A DNA stretch of 64,000 nt from Prosthecobacter debontii (GCA_945869465.1 CAMBPB010000004.1:23473-87472); one strand, 5' to 3'. Counted from the first letter of the stretch, positions 36,200 to 44,433 are shown. Numbers and translations are program-made. The notes: generated from the letters alone by a model not told the origin.

Positions 36200-37033
36200 T
36201 CAATGGCGCCGCGGAAGGTGCCAGGGCGGATTCTTTTCGAGCTGCTCCTTCAGCGTGGGGAAGGTTTTGGCGGCGTTTTCCATGACGTAGGGAGCCACGA
36301 CGATCATTTGAAGCTGGAGGGCGGTGAAGAGAAAAATCACATAGAAAACGATGCGCAACGGGTGCAGCGGCGCGGCCGTGACGCGATGCCCACCGGCGTG
36401 GTCCCAGAGCGGGCGACCAAGGCGTTTCGTGTTGAAATACGCCATAATCTGGCAGATCAGCGCGAGTAGCCCCCAGCCGAAACCAAGCCCGATGAACAGG
36501 ACGCGCGCGGAACGCCTGGTGGCCTCCCCGAGGCTGAGCAGCGAGCCGTCGTTGTTGACGAGCGTGAGGCCTAACAGCCATTTGCCGGGAGTGGTGGCGA
36601 AGCGATGCAGGAGGAAGGTTTCCAACACGAACCACGGGACGTATTGCAGCAGGATCACCCACGGACTGGTCAGTGTTGCCCCGATGTCGCGGCCGGAGGA
36701 GTACATGGCGATCCACCAGATGCCGGCAAACAGATAGAGGTCGAACCAGCGCGCCCAGAAACGCCGGATCGCAAAGGATTGGTTCGGCGGGATGGGCTCG
36801 GCGGGTGCGTCCGGCCCTTGTTCCGGTGCAGCGTAGGGCGTGTCGCGGTGCTCGATGGGGCGATCGAATTCCCGCTCGAACAGGCCGATTTCCACCAGCG
36901 GTTTCCAAGCGGGCAGTCCTTCGTGCCATGCGGGAGTGGAGGCTGGCAATTCGCCGGCCTCGATTTTCCTGCGAATTTCGAAGTCGTGGATGGGGCCGGT
37001 TTTTTCGCCGTTTTGAATGATCCAGATGTCCAT
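36200..37033 (-). CDS. GYF-domain plus RDD membrane protein
   Basis: 277 residues, ATG at 37033. The N-terminal GYF_2-type domain (WIIQNGEKTGPIHDFEIRRK, ending LPAWKPL) is followed by a Pro-rich linker. An RDD domain follows with RRFWARWFDLYLFAGIWW and TTPGKWLLGLTLVN, then two more membrane helices. Such proteins are frequent in Verrucomicrobiota and Planctomycetota; the GYF part may bind proline-rich partners and the RDD part may be a transporter-like module. It sits 3 bp after the LolC/E-like gene on the same strand, so the two are surely co-transcribed. Confidence 0.85.
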   Translation of the reverse strand: MDIWIIQNGEKTGPIHDFEIRRKIEAGELPASTPAWHEGLPAWKPLVEIGLFEREFDRPIEHRDTPYAAPEQGPDAPAEPIPPNQSFAIRRFWARWFDLYLFAGIWWIAMYSSGRDIGATLTSPWVILLQYVPWFVLETFLLHRFATTPGKWLLGLTLVNNDGSLLSLGEATRRSARVLFIGLGFGWGLLALICQIMAYFNTKRLGRPLWDHAGGHRVTAAPLHPLRIVFYVIFLFTALQLQMIVVAPYVMENAAKTFPTLKEQLEKNPPWHLPRRH

Positions 37034-37036
37034 GAT

Positions 37037-38656
37037 TCAGAGGTTGCGCAGGGATTTGGCCGCATCGCTGCGGGCGGCGAAGAAGGCCGGAACAAGGGCG
37101 GCGAGCGAACAAAGAATGAAGGCCATCACGCCGATGACGGCTTGCTCGACCGGATTGTTGTGGGCGGGAAGCACATCAAAGCCGGTGAACGAGGAGGAAA
37201 AAGGATCGAATTTGAGCGTCCGGAAGATCTCCTGAATCGGGCCGCGGAAATGGATCACCACCCGCCCGAGGCCGACGCCGAGCGCCGCGCCTAGCAGGCC
37301 GAGAATCATTCCCTGATAGAGGAACACCCGCACGATCTGGCTGGGGGCCGCGCCAAGCGCTTTCATCACGCCGATTTCCTGGCGTTTCTGGATCGTGACA
37401 GTGAACATCACCGCCATCATCGAAAACGCCGACACCAGCACGATGAACGAGAGCGCGAAATACATCATCATGCGCTGCTGGTTGATCAGGGCGAAGAACG
37501 CCTGGTATTGATCGCCCCAGGTGAGGAGCGACCATTCCGGGCCGAGGGATTGGCGGGACAACGCGGCGACTTGTTCCGCGGCGTAGGCGTCATCCAGCCG
37601 CAACGCGATGCCTTGCACGGCCTCACCCAAGCCGGCGAGGTCCTGGGCGAGTGGCAGTGGCACGAAGAGATCCGGGGTGACGGCCATCTGCGAGGCCTGA
37701 TAGATGCCGATCACCGTGGCCTCCTTCGGCAGCACGATGTTTTTCAACCCTTTGAGCGTCTCGCCGTCCATTTTTTCCGGATCGGTGGAGTTGAGGTCGG
37801 CGATGGCTTTTTCGATGGCGGTGTGGGTCTGGGTGGCGAAACGGAACACCCCGGCGGCTTCGTCCTTCTTGCCGGCCTCCATGGCAACGAGCAGTGCTTC
37901 CAGCAGTTCCCTTTCAGGCTCGCGGATGTCTTCGGCGCGGAGGGTGTCCAGCGATTGATAGATTCCAGACAGGCTGTCGATGGCGATGATCGCTTGATCG
38001 CCGTCGAGTTTCCAGGCGGCGGCGAGGGTGGTGGTGGATTGATTCCAGGCCTCGGCCAAGGCCTCCCGCAAGGGTGGTTTTTCGGTCGCCTTGTAGGCCC
38101 GCATGACCGCCTCGAAGTTGCGCGTCGAGTAGAGCCGGATGGTGTCGCCCACGCCGAGGGCGAGTTGGTCGGCGAGGATTGAGGAAACCACCGCCCGGTC
38201 ATCGATGCCGAGATCCGCGGAGGAATCCGGGTGTTTCTCCAGATCGAGCATTTGGGTGATGCCTTCGACTTGGGCGGGATCCGAGGTATCGATGCCGCGG
38301 AACATGACGGGCCGTTGCCAGGAGGCGACGTCGATGATGACGTTGTCCGACACAAACGCGGTGGCGGCCTCGACGCGTGGCAGGGTTCGCGCTTTGGCTG
38401 CCGCGTCCTGCCAGTCGGCCATGGGTGCCTCGCCCAACCCGGCGGGTTGGTGGCGCAGCAGGATGTGCGGGGTGAACCCGAGAATCCGGCTTTTGACCTG
38501 GCGTTCCAAGCCGGCGTAAACGGCCATCACGACCACCAGCACCAGCACGCCAAGCATCACGCCGATGAGCGATATCAGGGTGAACGAGGAAAGCACCGCC
38601 CGGCGCGGATTGAGATACCGCCGGGCAAGAAGAAAGCTGAAGGAACGTCGTTTGAT
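37037..38656 (-). CDS. LolC/LolE-family lipoprotein-releasing ABC permease
   Basis: About 540 residues. An N-terminal helix (LISLIGVMLGVLVLVVVMAVYAGLERQ) is followed by a large periplasmic MacB-like domain, then three C-terminal FtsX helices (MMMYFALSFIVLVSAFSMMAVMF). The conserved family start FLLARRYLNPRR lies upstream of the only canonical start (GTG at 38596). The frame continues upstream without any ATG, GTG or TTG, so the coordinate given uses ATC at 38656 as the best guess; CTG at 38674 is another. The periplasmic domain has an insert of about 100 residues compared with classic LolC. No LolD ATPase is adjacent. Confidence 0.78.
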   Translation of the reverse strand: MKRRSFSFLLARRYLNPRRAVLSSFTLISLIGVMLGVLVLVVVMAVYAGLERQVKSRILGFTPHILLRHQPAGLGEAPMADWQDAAAKARTLPRVEAATAFVSDNVIIDVASWQRPVMFRGIDTSDPAQVEGITQMLDLEKHPDSSADLGIDDRAVVSSILADQLALGVGDTIRLYSTRNFEAVMRAYKATEKPPLREALAEAWNQSTTTLAAAWKLDGDQAIIAIDSLSGIYQSLDTLRAEDIREPERELLEALLVAMEAGKKDEAAGVFRFATQTHTAIEKAIADLNSTDPEKMDGETLKGLKNIVLPKEATVIGIYQASQMAVTPDLFVPLPLAQDLAGLGEAVQGIALRLDDAYAAEQVAALSRQSLGPEWSLLTWGDQYQAFFALINQQRMMMYFALSFIVLVSAFSMMAVMFTVTIQKRQEIGVMKALGAAPSQIVRVFLYQGMILGLLGAALGVGLGRVVIHFRGPIQEIFRTLKFDPFSSSFTGFDVLPAHNNPVEQAVIGVMAFILCSLAALVPAFFAARSDAAKSLRNL

Positions 38657-38713
38657 GCCGCTTGCTAGCGTCAGATCGGCGCTTGGGCAAGTGATACCCG
38701 CTGACGGTGGATT

Positions 38714-38734
38714 GGAAATTGGAAATTGGAAATT
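38714..38734. repeat. short heptanucleotide array (GGAAATT) x3
   Basis: Three perfect copies of the 7-bp unit GGAAATT sit in the gap between parB and the LolC/E-like gene. The unit differs by one base from the GGAGATT array at 9.4 kb. Confidence 0.95.
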
Positions 38735-38744
38735 TAAGATTCCT

Positions 38745-39647
38745 TTATTCCGAGGCTTTCAGGCCGATCAGATCGAGCAGACGCTGGAGGTCGTCGTCGC
38801 CGTAGTATTCGATCTCGATTTTGCCTTTTTTCGCCGAATGCTGGACGGCCACATGGGTGGCGAGGTGTTCGCGAAGGCGGTTGGTGATGGCGCGGATATG
38901 GATGTCCAACTCGCGGGTGGCGGCGGCTTTTTTCGCCTCGCCGTTGGGTTCGGATGTTCCATTCAGGAACGATTGGGCCAGTTTTTCCGCGGCGCGCACC
39001 GTGAGTTGGCGGCGGAGCACCTGGTCGGAAGCGAGAAGTTGGGTGTCCTGATCCTTGATGGAGAGGATCGCCTTGGCATGGCCGACAGTTAGACGGCCGT
39101 GGGCGACGAGCAATTGCACGTCGGCGTGGAGATCGAGCAGGCGCATCGCGTTGGCGACGCTGGCGCGGGATTTGCCGACGCGACTGGCGATTTCATCCTG
39201 CTTCATGGAGAATTCCTTGGCCAGGCGGACGTAACCGGCGGCCTCTTCCATCGGGTTGAGATCCTCACGCTGGAGGTTCTCGATGAGGGCCATTTCAAGC
39301 ACGTCGCGGTCGGAGGCTTCGCGTTCGATGACCGGCACGGTGGCGAGGCCGAGTTTGCCGCAAGCGCGCCAGCGGCGCTCGCCGGCGATGAGCTCGAGCT
39401 TGCCGTTGACCGCGCGGACGATGAGCGGTTGGATGATGCCGTGCTGGCGGATCGATTCGACGAGGTCGTCGAGCGGGGACTCACCGAACTGCATGCGCGG
39501 CTGCAGCGGGCTGGGAACGACGTGGTCGTGGGGCACGTCGCGGACCCGTTTGAAATCGCCGGCAGTGGTTTCGGAATCGAGGGTTGGCGCGGGCACGCTT
39601 TTCCTGATGAGTGCGCCGAGTCCTTTTCCGAGTGCCTGTTTCGCCAT
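38745..39647 (-). CDS. parB: chromosome-partitioning protein ParB
   Basis: 300 residues from the ATG at 39647 (MAKQALGKGLGALI). The N-terminal CTPase domain has LIAGERRWRACGKLGL (the GERRxRA box) and ENLQREDLNPMEEA. A helix-turn-helix region (DEIASRVGKSRASVANAMRLL) and C-terminal dimerisation domain follow. ParB binds parS and, with CTP, clamps DNA near the origin. No parA is visible upstream, which is unusual since parA and parB normally pair; a divergent secreted gene occupies that position. No parS-like 16-mer was found by eye. Confidence 0.9.
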   Translation of the reverse strand: MAKQALGKGLGALIRKSVPAPTLDSETTAGDFKRVRDVPHDHVVPSPLQPRMQFGESPLDDLVESIRQHGIIQPLIVRAVNGKLELIAGERRWRACGKLGLATVPVIEREASDRDVLEMALIENLQREDLNPMEEAAGYVRLAKEFSMKQDEIASRVGKSRASVANAMRLLDLHADVQLLVAHGRLTVGHAKAILSIKDQDTQLLASDQVLRRQLTVRAAEKLAQSFLNGTSEPNGEAKKAAATRELDIHIRAITNRLREHLATHVAVQHSAKKGKIEIEYYGDDDLQRLLDLIGLKASE

Positions 39648-39773
39648 GGGGAAGGGAGCATTACGCAAAGCCGACGGCAATTCCAAGCGGATTTACCGGA
39701 GACTTCGATGAGAGTGAATTCGATCGTGTCGTGAAGCTTGACGCAGACGGGAGTGGAGGGCATCCATTGGCTT

Positions 39774-40445
39774 GTGAATCTGACGTTATTCCACCTCTTG
39801 ATCGCAGCCATGATTCTGGCCTGCGGTTCTGCCGTCGCCCAGCAGGCGGTGCCGCCGGAGCCGCCGCCCTCGGAATCCGAGGTGATGACCGAAGGGGTGC
39901 CGCCCGAGGTGGTGACATCGGCGGTGGCGGCGGTGGCGAGACTGGGTGAGGAAGTGGTGCTCGGGCGCTATCAAGTGGCGGTGGAGCGGATGTATCCGGT
40001 GTGGAAGGAACGCACCGCGAAGCGCATGGGAGGCATGGCCGCTCTGGAGAAAAAACTCGCCGGTGTGGGCATCTCGATGGTTCAGCAGGGGATCAGCATT
40101 ATTTCCTGCAAGCCCCAGGGATTGCCGCGGGCGTATGAGGTAGCTCCCGGCACGAAAGTGGTGAAGGAGGACGGAGTGAATGTCGGGAAGCTGGTTTTCA
40201 CCAAGTGGTTGGTGTTGGTGCCCACGGTGAGGAAGATCCGGATGATGCACGGCGAACCGGGCCAGCCGCCGAAGATTATAACCATCGAGAGCATCAGCTA
40301 TCAGGTGGCCATTTCCGACAAGGGAAAGAACGACTGGACCTTCATTGACGGCTCGGAACTCAAGCCGAACGACCTGCGGGGGCTGTTCATTACCCTGCCG
40401 CAGAATCTGGAACTGCCGCCGGTGGAGAAACGGGAGTCACGTTAG
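39774..40445 (+). CDS. secreted protein of unknown function
   Basis: 223 residues from the GTG at 39774 (MNLTLFHLLIAAMILACGSAVAQ), which gives a clean signal peptide; the track uses a TTG 12 codons earlier. The mature protein begins with a Pro/Glu-rich stretch and contains RYQVAVERMYPVWKERTAKR and a beta-rich end ending in NLELPPVEKRESR. No family was recognised. It is followed 8 bp later by the SET-domain gene on the same strand. Confidence 0.6.
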   Translation: MNLTLFHLLIAAMILACGSAVAQQAVPPEPPPSESEVMTEGVPPEVVTSAVAAVARLGEEVVLGRYQVAVERMYPVWKERTAKRMGGMAALEKKLAGVGISMVQQGISIISCKPQGLPRAYEVAPGTKVVKEDGVNVGKLVFTKWLVLVPTVRKIRMMHGEPGQPPKIITIESISYQVAISDKGKNDWTFIDGSELKPNDLRGLFITLPQNLELPPVEKRESR

Positions 40446-40453
40446 AAAAAATC

Positions 40454-41020
40454 ATGATATCGAGGAAAAAGGGAGTCCCGCAGGCGCAGATCCTGCATCG
40501 CAAACTGATGGAACTGTGGCAGCGGGGACAGAGCGAATTCTGTGAGGTCCGCGGTTCTGAAATTCACGGACGCGGCGTGTATGCGCGGTGTTTCATCTCT
40601 AGGGAAAAGCGCATTATCGAATATGTCGGCGAGCTGATTGACAAGAAGATGAGTGAGCGCCGGGGGCTGTCCCAGCACGCGAAGTCGTTGAAAACCGGCG
40701 ATGCGGCGGTCTATATTTTCACGCTTTCGAAAAACTTCGACATCGACGGCAACGTGCCGTGGAACACGGCGCGGCTGATCAACCATTCGTGCGCTCCCAA
40801 TTGCGAGGCCTGGGTCGAGGGCCGGAGGATTTTCATCCACGCCTTGCGCGATATCGGTCCGGGTGAGGAACTCACGTTCGATTACGGCTTCGACGTGGAT
40901 ACCTTCGAAGACCATCCCTGCCTGTGCGGCACCCCGGAATGTGTCGGCTACATCGTGAGCCGCGAGCAGTGGCCGGAACTGGATGCACGGGTGAAAGCCA
41001 AGAACGGCAAGCGCGGTTAG
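40454..41020 (+). CDS. SET-domain protein-lysine methyltransferase
   Basis: 188 residues, ATG at 40454. All SET landmarks are visible: HGRGVYARCFIS at the start of the domain, NTARLINHSCAPNCEAWVE (the NHSC pseudoknot), GEELTFDYGF and the post-SET-like Cys pattern HPCLCGTPECVGYI, which likely coordinates zinc. It would transfer methyl groups from S-adenosylmethionine to protein lysines. The target is unknown. It is probably co-transcribed with the upstream secreted protein gene. An HDAC-fold enzyme is also in this window, but about 31 kb away. Confidence 0.9.
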   Translation: MISRKKGVPQAQILHRKLMELWQRGQSEFCEVRGSEIHGRGVYARCFISREKRIIEYVGELIDKKMSERRGLSQHAKSLKTGDAAVYIFTLSKNFDIDGNVPWNTARLINHSCAPNCEAWVEGRRIFIHALRDIGPGEELTFDYGFDVDTFEDHPCLCGTPECVGYIVSREQWPELDARVKAKNGKRG

Positions 41021-41024
41021 TCCG

Positions 41025-41933
41025 TCACCAGGCCTTGAGGCGCAGGCTGATGATGCCGAACAGCGCCTCGTCGGCATCCAGCTCGAGGAGTTTGCCGCCA
41101 TTGGGCCGGGTATAAGCGATTTCATTGCCGACGGTGGCGCCCGCTCCCGCGGTGAGCCAGAGATCCCCTGTCAGGTGGCGGCTGGCGTAAAGACCAAGCT
41201 GATAGGACGTGAGATCTATCGAACGCGATTGGCCGGCGTCGCCGGTGACGTTCCAGACACCGCCGCCGGGATCGCCGCGAAAACTGAACGCCCACTGGGC
41301 GGACGGGGTGTAGGCCGCGACGAATATCGGGCCGTACATGCCGACACGGAACTGGTCGCTGACGACCCAATCGAAGTTGATTCCGGGAATGAGAGTGTCA
41401 TCGCCATTCAGGTTGATGAGGGCGGCGCCAATGGCGACAGTGAGATGATCGCTGACGCGGTAGCCGGCGCCTGCGGCGAGATCGAACGTGAAATCGTCGC
41501 CGTTGATGTGTTGGAAGTCGGATGCGAGTTCCGCACGCGCCCAACCCCCGAAAATCCAGGGCGAACCTTGCCGCATCGAGATAACACAGGTGCTGAGGCT
41601 GAGGGAATGAAGGTCCTCGTCATGGATCGGAAATGCGGCGGGGGTGCCGTCGATGTTAAGGCTTGTTAGCTCGTATTCGAAGAGCGGAACGATGTACATT
41701 CCCTCGGCCGGCGAGATCGGACGGGACAGGAGCGAGCCGATTTCAAAACGGGTGACGTCCATGTCGCCCTGGGCGTTTTCCAGGTCCATGGAGCCGGTTT
41801 GACTCAACGCTGTGCGGGCGGAGGCGAATGCCGGGATGATGAACTGCGTGGCCGCTGTGAGCGGCGCGGTCGTTTGGGCGAAGGAGGGGAGCGGGAGAAG
41901 CGACAGGACGGCGACGGTGAGGCGGTGGGTCAT
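41025..41933 (-). CDS. outer-membrane beta-barrel protein
   Basis: 302 residues from the ATG at 41933 (MTHRLTVAVLSLLPLPSFAQ), signal peptide visible. The rest alternates short hydrophobic strands and Gly/Asp turns (FDLAAGAGYRVSDHLTVAIGAALI, DLTSYQLGLYASRHLTGDLW). It ends in SLRLKAW, an aromatic-terminated last strand suited to BAM recognition. The overall layout resembles small 12- to 14-stranded barrels of the Verrucomicrobiota. Its cargo is unknown. It is convergent with the SET gene, 4 bp apart. Confidence 0.68.
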   Translation of the reverse strand: MTHRLTVAVLSLLPLPSFAQTTAPLTAATQFIIPAFASARTALSQTGSMDLENAQGDMDVTRFEIGSLLSRPISPAEGMYIVPLFEYELTSLNIDGTPAAFPIHDEDLHSLSLSTCVISMRQGSPWIFGGWARAELASDFQHINGDDFTFDLAAGAGYRVSDHLTVAIGAALINLNGDDTLIPGINFDWVVSDQFRVGMYGPIFVAAYTPSAQWAFSFRGDPGGGVWNVTGDAGQSRSIDLTSYQLGLYASRHLTGDLWLTAGAGATVGNEIAYTRPNGGKLLELDADEALFGIISLRLKAW

Positions 41934-41997
41934 TTGCAACTATGCTTCAGATGCATGCGTGTGCAAGTCCGGGACTGAGCGGCGTCTTGTGGGGCGG

Positions 41998-42321
41998 TCA
42001 ACCGCCCTGCATGAGCCGCATGCCCCACCAAACGAGTGAGCAGGTGGCGGCGACGAGCAGCACTAGCAACAGCATGCTGTAGTTCTGGGTGCGGCGTTCG
42101 TTTTTGACTTCGCCGCGTGAGACGATCTGCTCGTGCTGTTTGCGCTGCTTGCGGTCCTGGACTTCCTCCAGCGGCGGCATGGTGGTCTCCCGTTCGCTGC
42201 GTTGCTGGGCGAGTCGCCGGCGGTGCTCCGCGGATTCGCGCTCCCGTTTGGCGAGGTGCTGCTCCGTTTCGCGGATTTGATCCAGCTCCATTTCCTCTTT
42301 GAAGAACGTGTTGTGGCTCAT
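41998..42321 (-). CDS. tail-anchored coiled-coil protein (107 aa)
   Basis: 107 residues. The N-terminal 75 residues are a charged Glu/Arg/Gln coiled coil (ETEQHLAKRERESAEHRRRL), followed by one C-terminal membrane helix (MLLLVLLVAATCSLVWWGM) and a short tail. It starts 15 bp after the stop of the next coiled-coil gene upstream, which has the same topology. No family was recognised. The pair probably forms a membrane-attached complex. Confidence 0.6.
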   Translation of the reverse strand: MSHNTFFKEEMELDQIRETEQHLAKRERESAEHRRRLAQQRSERETTMPPLEEVQDRKQRKQHEQIVSRGEVKNERRTQNYSMLLLVLLVAATCSLVWWGMRLMQGG

Positions 42322-42336
42322 GGCGTTGGGTGGCTG

Positions 42337-42969
42337 TTATTTCAACAGATAGACGAGCAGTGCCAGGCCGCCGAGGACCAGCACTGATAGATTGAAGGCG
42401 AAACCGTTGCGGAGGTTTGCCATGAATTCGGAGGCGGCGCCCTGTCGTTTGCCGGCGCGCCCGCGCTTCGCCGCCCGTCCGAAAACCGCCCCGCTGCGGG
42501 TTCCTTCAAAATGAGCGGCTGCCTGGTCGTATTCGTCGGCGGCGATGTCGGCGATCATGGTCGCGCGTTCGAGTTTTTCCGAGAGATTCTCGCGGGTCCA
42601 GTTTTCCGGATTGTTTTTCTGGATTTTGTCGAGATGGGCGGCGAAGCAGGACCGGCACTGTTCGAGATCTTCGGCTTCGTTGCGGATTTCGAACAGTTCG
42701 CGGTCGATCAGGGTGAGCGAGGAGGTGAGCTTTTCACCCAGCTCGACCTGTTGGGAAATGAAGGCGCGCTTGCGGCTGGTCAGTTCCTCGAGTTCGGTCT
42801 TTTTGCGTTCCAGTTCCTCGCGTTGCTGTTGGATGCGCTCCAACTCGGTATCGGCGTCCTTGAGTTTGCGGTCGAAATCCTCGGTGCGGCCGGCAAGGCC
42901 GGAGGAGGCCATCTCCATCTGCGTCGAGCGGATTTTGATGTGGTGGGTGTGTTCAGAAGGGGCGGCCAT
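42337..42969 (-). CDS. tail-anchored coiled-coil protein (210 aa)
   Basis: 210 residues from the ATG at 42969 (MAAPSEHTHHIKIRSTQ). Residues 30-125 are a long coiled coil (ELERIQQQREELERKKTELE), followed by a Cys pair region (LEQCRSCFAAHLDKIQ), a basic stretch (KRGRAGKRQGAAS) and a C-terminal membrane helix (FNLSVLVLGGLALLVYLLK). It is the first gene of a two-gene unit with the smaller protein below. The function is unknown; a role in envelope or secretion scaffolding is conceivable. Confidence 0.6.
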   Translation of the reverse strand: MAAPSEHTHHIKIRSTQMEMASSGLAGRTEDFDRKLKDADTELERIQQQREELERKKTELEELTSRKRAFISQQVELGEKLTSSLTLIDRELFEIRNEAEDLEQCRSCFAAHLDKIQKNNPENWTRENLSEKLERATMIADIAADEYDQAAAHFEGTRSGAVFGRAAKRGRAGKRQGAASEFMANLRNGFAFNLSVLVLGGLALLVYLLK

Positions 42970-43077
42970 GGGCAAGGGTGGTGTAAAGACTCCAGTTCCT
43001 TTAGCCAAAACCAGTTCATTCAGCCAGCGAAATATTTTACTTTTCTTGACAAATCTCCGGCGCGTTTAGGTGCGGTC

Positions 43078-43491
43078 TCAAATGTAAAACATCGGGCCGC
43101 CCGGGTTGCTGGCGAGGGTTTCCACCGTGATTTTTTCAAGGGCCTGCCGGAGGCTCGAGGAAACCTGATCCCAGGCGTGGTGCACGGATTGGCCCGATTC
43201 GCCTTCGCGGGCCACCGAGCACTGGAGCAATGAGGGATCCACAGCCTCCACCACTTGGCGAAGGGTGATCGCTTCCGGCGCGCGACCGAGCAGGTAGCCT
43301 CCGGATTTGCCGCGACGGCTGTCGATGAGCCCGGCGCGGCGCAAATCATTGAGAATTTGCACCAGAAAGTTTCCCGAGACGGCTTCACGTTGCGCCAAGT
43401 CCTCAAGGCGTGTAAGAGTCCGCCCGTCATGGTGCTTCGCGAGCTGGGCCAACGCCCGGCACGCGTACTCCAACTTCTGCGAAATCTTCAT
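43078..43491 (-). CDS. Rrf2-family transcriptional regulator divergent from cysE
   Basis: 137 residues from the ATG at 43491 (MKISQKLEYACRALAQLAKHH). The winged helix contains LEDLAQREAVSGNFLVQILNDLRRAGLI and the family wing SRRGKSGGYLLGR. Only a single Cys (LLQCSVAREGE) is near the position of the IscR cluster ligands, so it is not an IscR-type Fe-S sensor. CymR-like cysteine regulation is more likely given the divergent cysE. Its start codon overlaps the start codon of cysE on the other strand. The longer track ORF to 43782 is antisense to cysE and rejected. Confidence 0.85.
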   Translation of the reverse strand: MKISQKLEYACRALAQLAKHHDGRTLTRLEDLAQREAVSGNFLVQILNDLRRAGLIDSRRGKSGGYLLGRAPEAITLRQVVEAVDPSLLQCSVAREGESGQSVHHAWDQVSSSLRQALEKITVETLASNPGGPMFYI

Positions 43492-44353
43492 GAGCGAATC
43501 CCAACAGACTGGAACCCTCCCGGCGAGCAAGAACGCCGACAAGCTGTGCGCCGGCAAAACCGCGGACGTCCAGGACGTCTGGCAAACCTTGCGCCGCGAT
43601 GCCCGGCGGGTGATCGCCGAAGAACCAACGCTCCGGCCTCTGGTGGACGACGTGATCCTTTCGCGGAAAACTCCGGCGGCGGCCTTGGGTGCCCGCCTGG
43701 CCCGCCGTTTGGCACGCGAGGACATGCCGCGCGGAGCCATGGAACCGCTTCTCGCCGGCGTATTTGAAAACCATCCGCACATCGTTCACAGCGCGATGCG
43801 CGACCAGATCGCCATGTTTGAACGGGATCCGGCTTGTTTTTCCCTGCTTGAGCCCTTGCTCTTTTTCAAAGGGTTCCTCGCCTTGACGACTTACCGGGCT
43901 TCCCACCAACTCTGGCATGACGGGCGGCGCTGGCTGGCGCTCTATCTGCAAAGCATCGCCAGCGAGGCCTTCGCCGTGGACATCCACCCGGCCGCCCGCA
44001 TCGGCTGCGGCATCCTATTGGACCACGCCACTTCCTTCGTGGTGGGGGAAACCGCGATTATCGAGGACGACGTGTCCATTCTCCACGAAGTCACGCTCGG
44101 CGGCACCGGCAAGGCATCTGGAGACCGCCATCCAATCATCCGTTCCGGGGTGCTGATCGGTGCCGGTGCCAAAATCCTCGGCCGGGTGGAAATTGGATCC
44201 GGCGCGAAAGTGGGTGCCGGCAGCGTGGTTCTCAACGATGTGCCACCCCATACCACCGTCGCAGGAGTTCCCGCCGTCATCGTCGGCGAATCCAGCGAAC
44301 AGAATCCGGCCATTGAAATGAACCAGACGCTCGACTGCGGCGGAATGATCTAA
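43490..44353 (+). CDS. cysE: serine O-acetyltransferase
   Basis: 287 residues from the ATG at 43490 (MSESQQTGTLPASKNADK). The N-terminal helical domain (VWQTLRRDARRVIAEEPTLR) is followed by RDQIAMFERDPACFS and FKGFLALTTYRASHQLW. The left-handed beta-helix with hexapeptide repeats has VDIHPAARIGCGILLDHATSFVVGE and GDRHPIIRSGVLIGAGAKILG. It acetylates L-serine for cysteine synthesis. No upstream start in frame is better. The start lies inside the first codon of the divergent Rrf2 gene, so promoter elements must lie within that coding region. Confidence 0.93.
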   Translation: MSESQQTGTLPASKNADKLCAGKTADVQDVWQTLRRDARRVIAEEPTLRPLVDDVILSRKTPAAALGARLARRLAREDMPRGAMEPLLAGVFENHPHIVHSAMRDQIAMFERDPACFSLLEPLLFFKGFLALTTYRASHQLWHDGRRWLALYLQSIASEAFAVDIHPAARIGCGILLDHATSFVVGETAIIEDDVSILHEVTLGGTGKASGDRHPIIRSGVLIGAGAKILGRVEIGSGAKVGAGSVVLNDVPPHTTVAGVPAVIVGESSEQNPAIEMNQTLDCGGMI

Positions 44354-44357
44354 CATC

Positions 44358-44432
44358 ATGATGCATGCACGTCCTCTCGCCGTCCCGCTTCTTGTCCTCG
44401 CCCTCGTTGCGTGCGACCGGGTGAAACATTAG
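44358..44432 (+). pseudogene. truncated lipoprotein start (24 codons)
   Basis: ATGATG opens MMHARPLAVPLLVLALVACD, a perfect lipoprotein signal with lipobox LVAC, but a stop comes 4 codons after the Cys. The sequence then changes to short repeats (CCACAGAC...ACTAAGCCA). The simplest reading is a lipoprotein gene cut by a REP-like or transposase-borne insertion or deletion. A genuine tiny lipoprotein of the entericidin type is the alternative. Confidence 0.5.
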
Positions 44433-44433
44433 G

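Noticed and set aside
43046-43074. TTGACA resembling a -35 box reading towards cysE
   Set aside because: No acceptable -10 at 16-18 bp; the site would also make a 440-nt antisense leader, so not called as a promoter.
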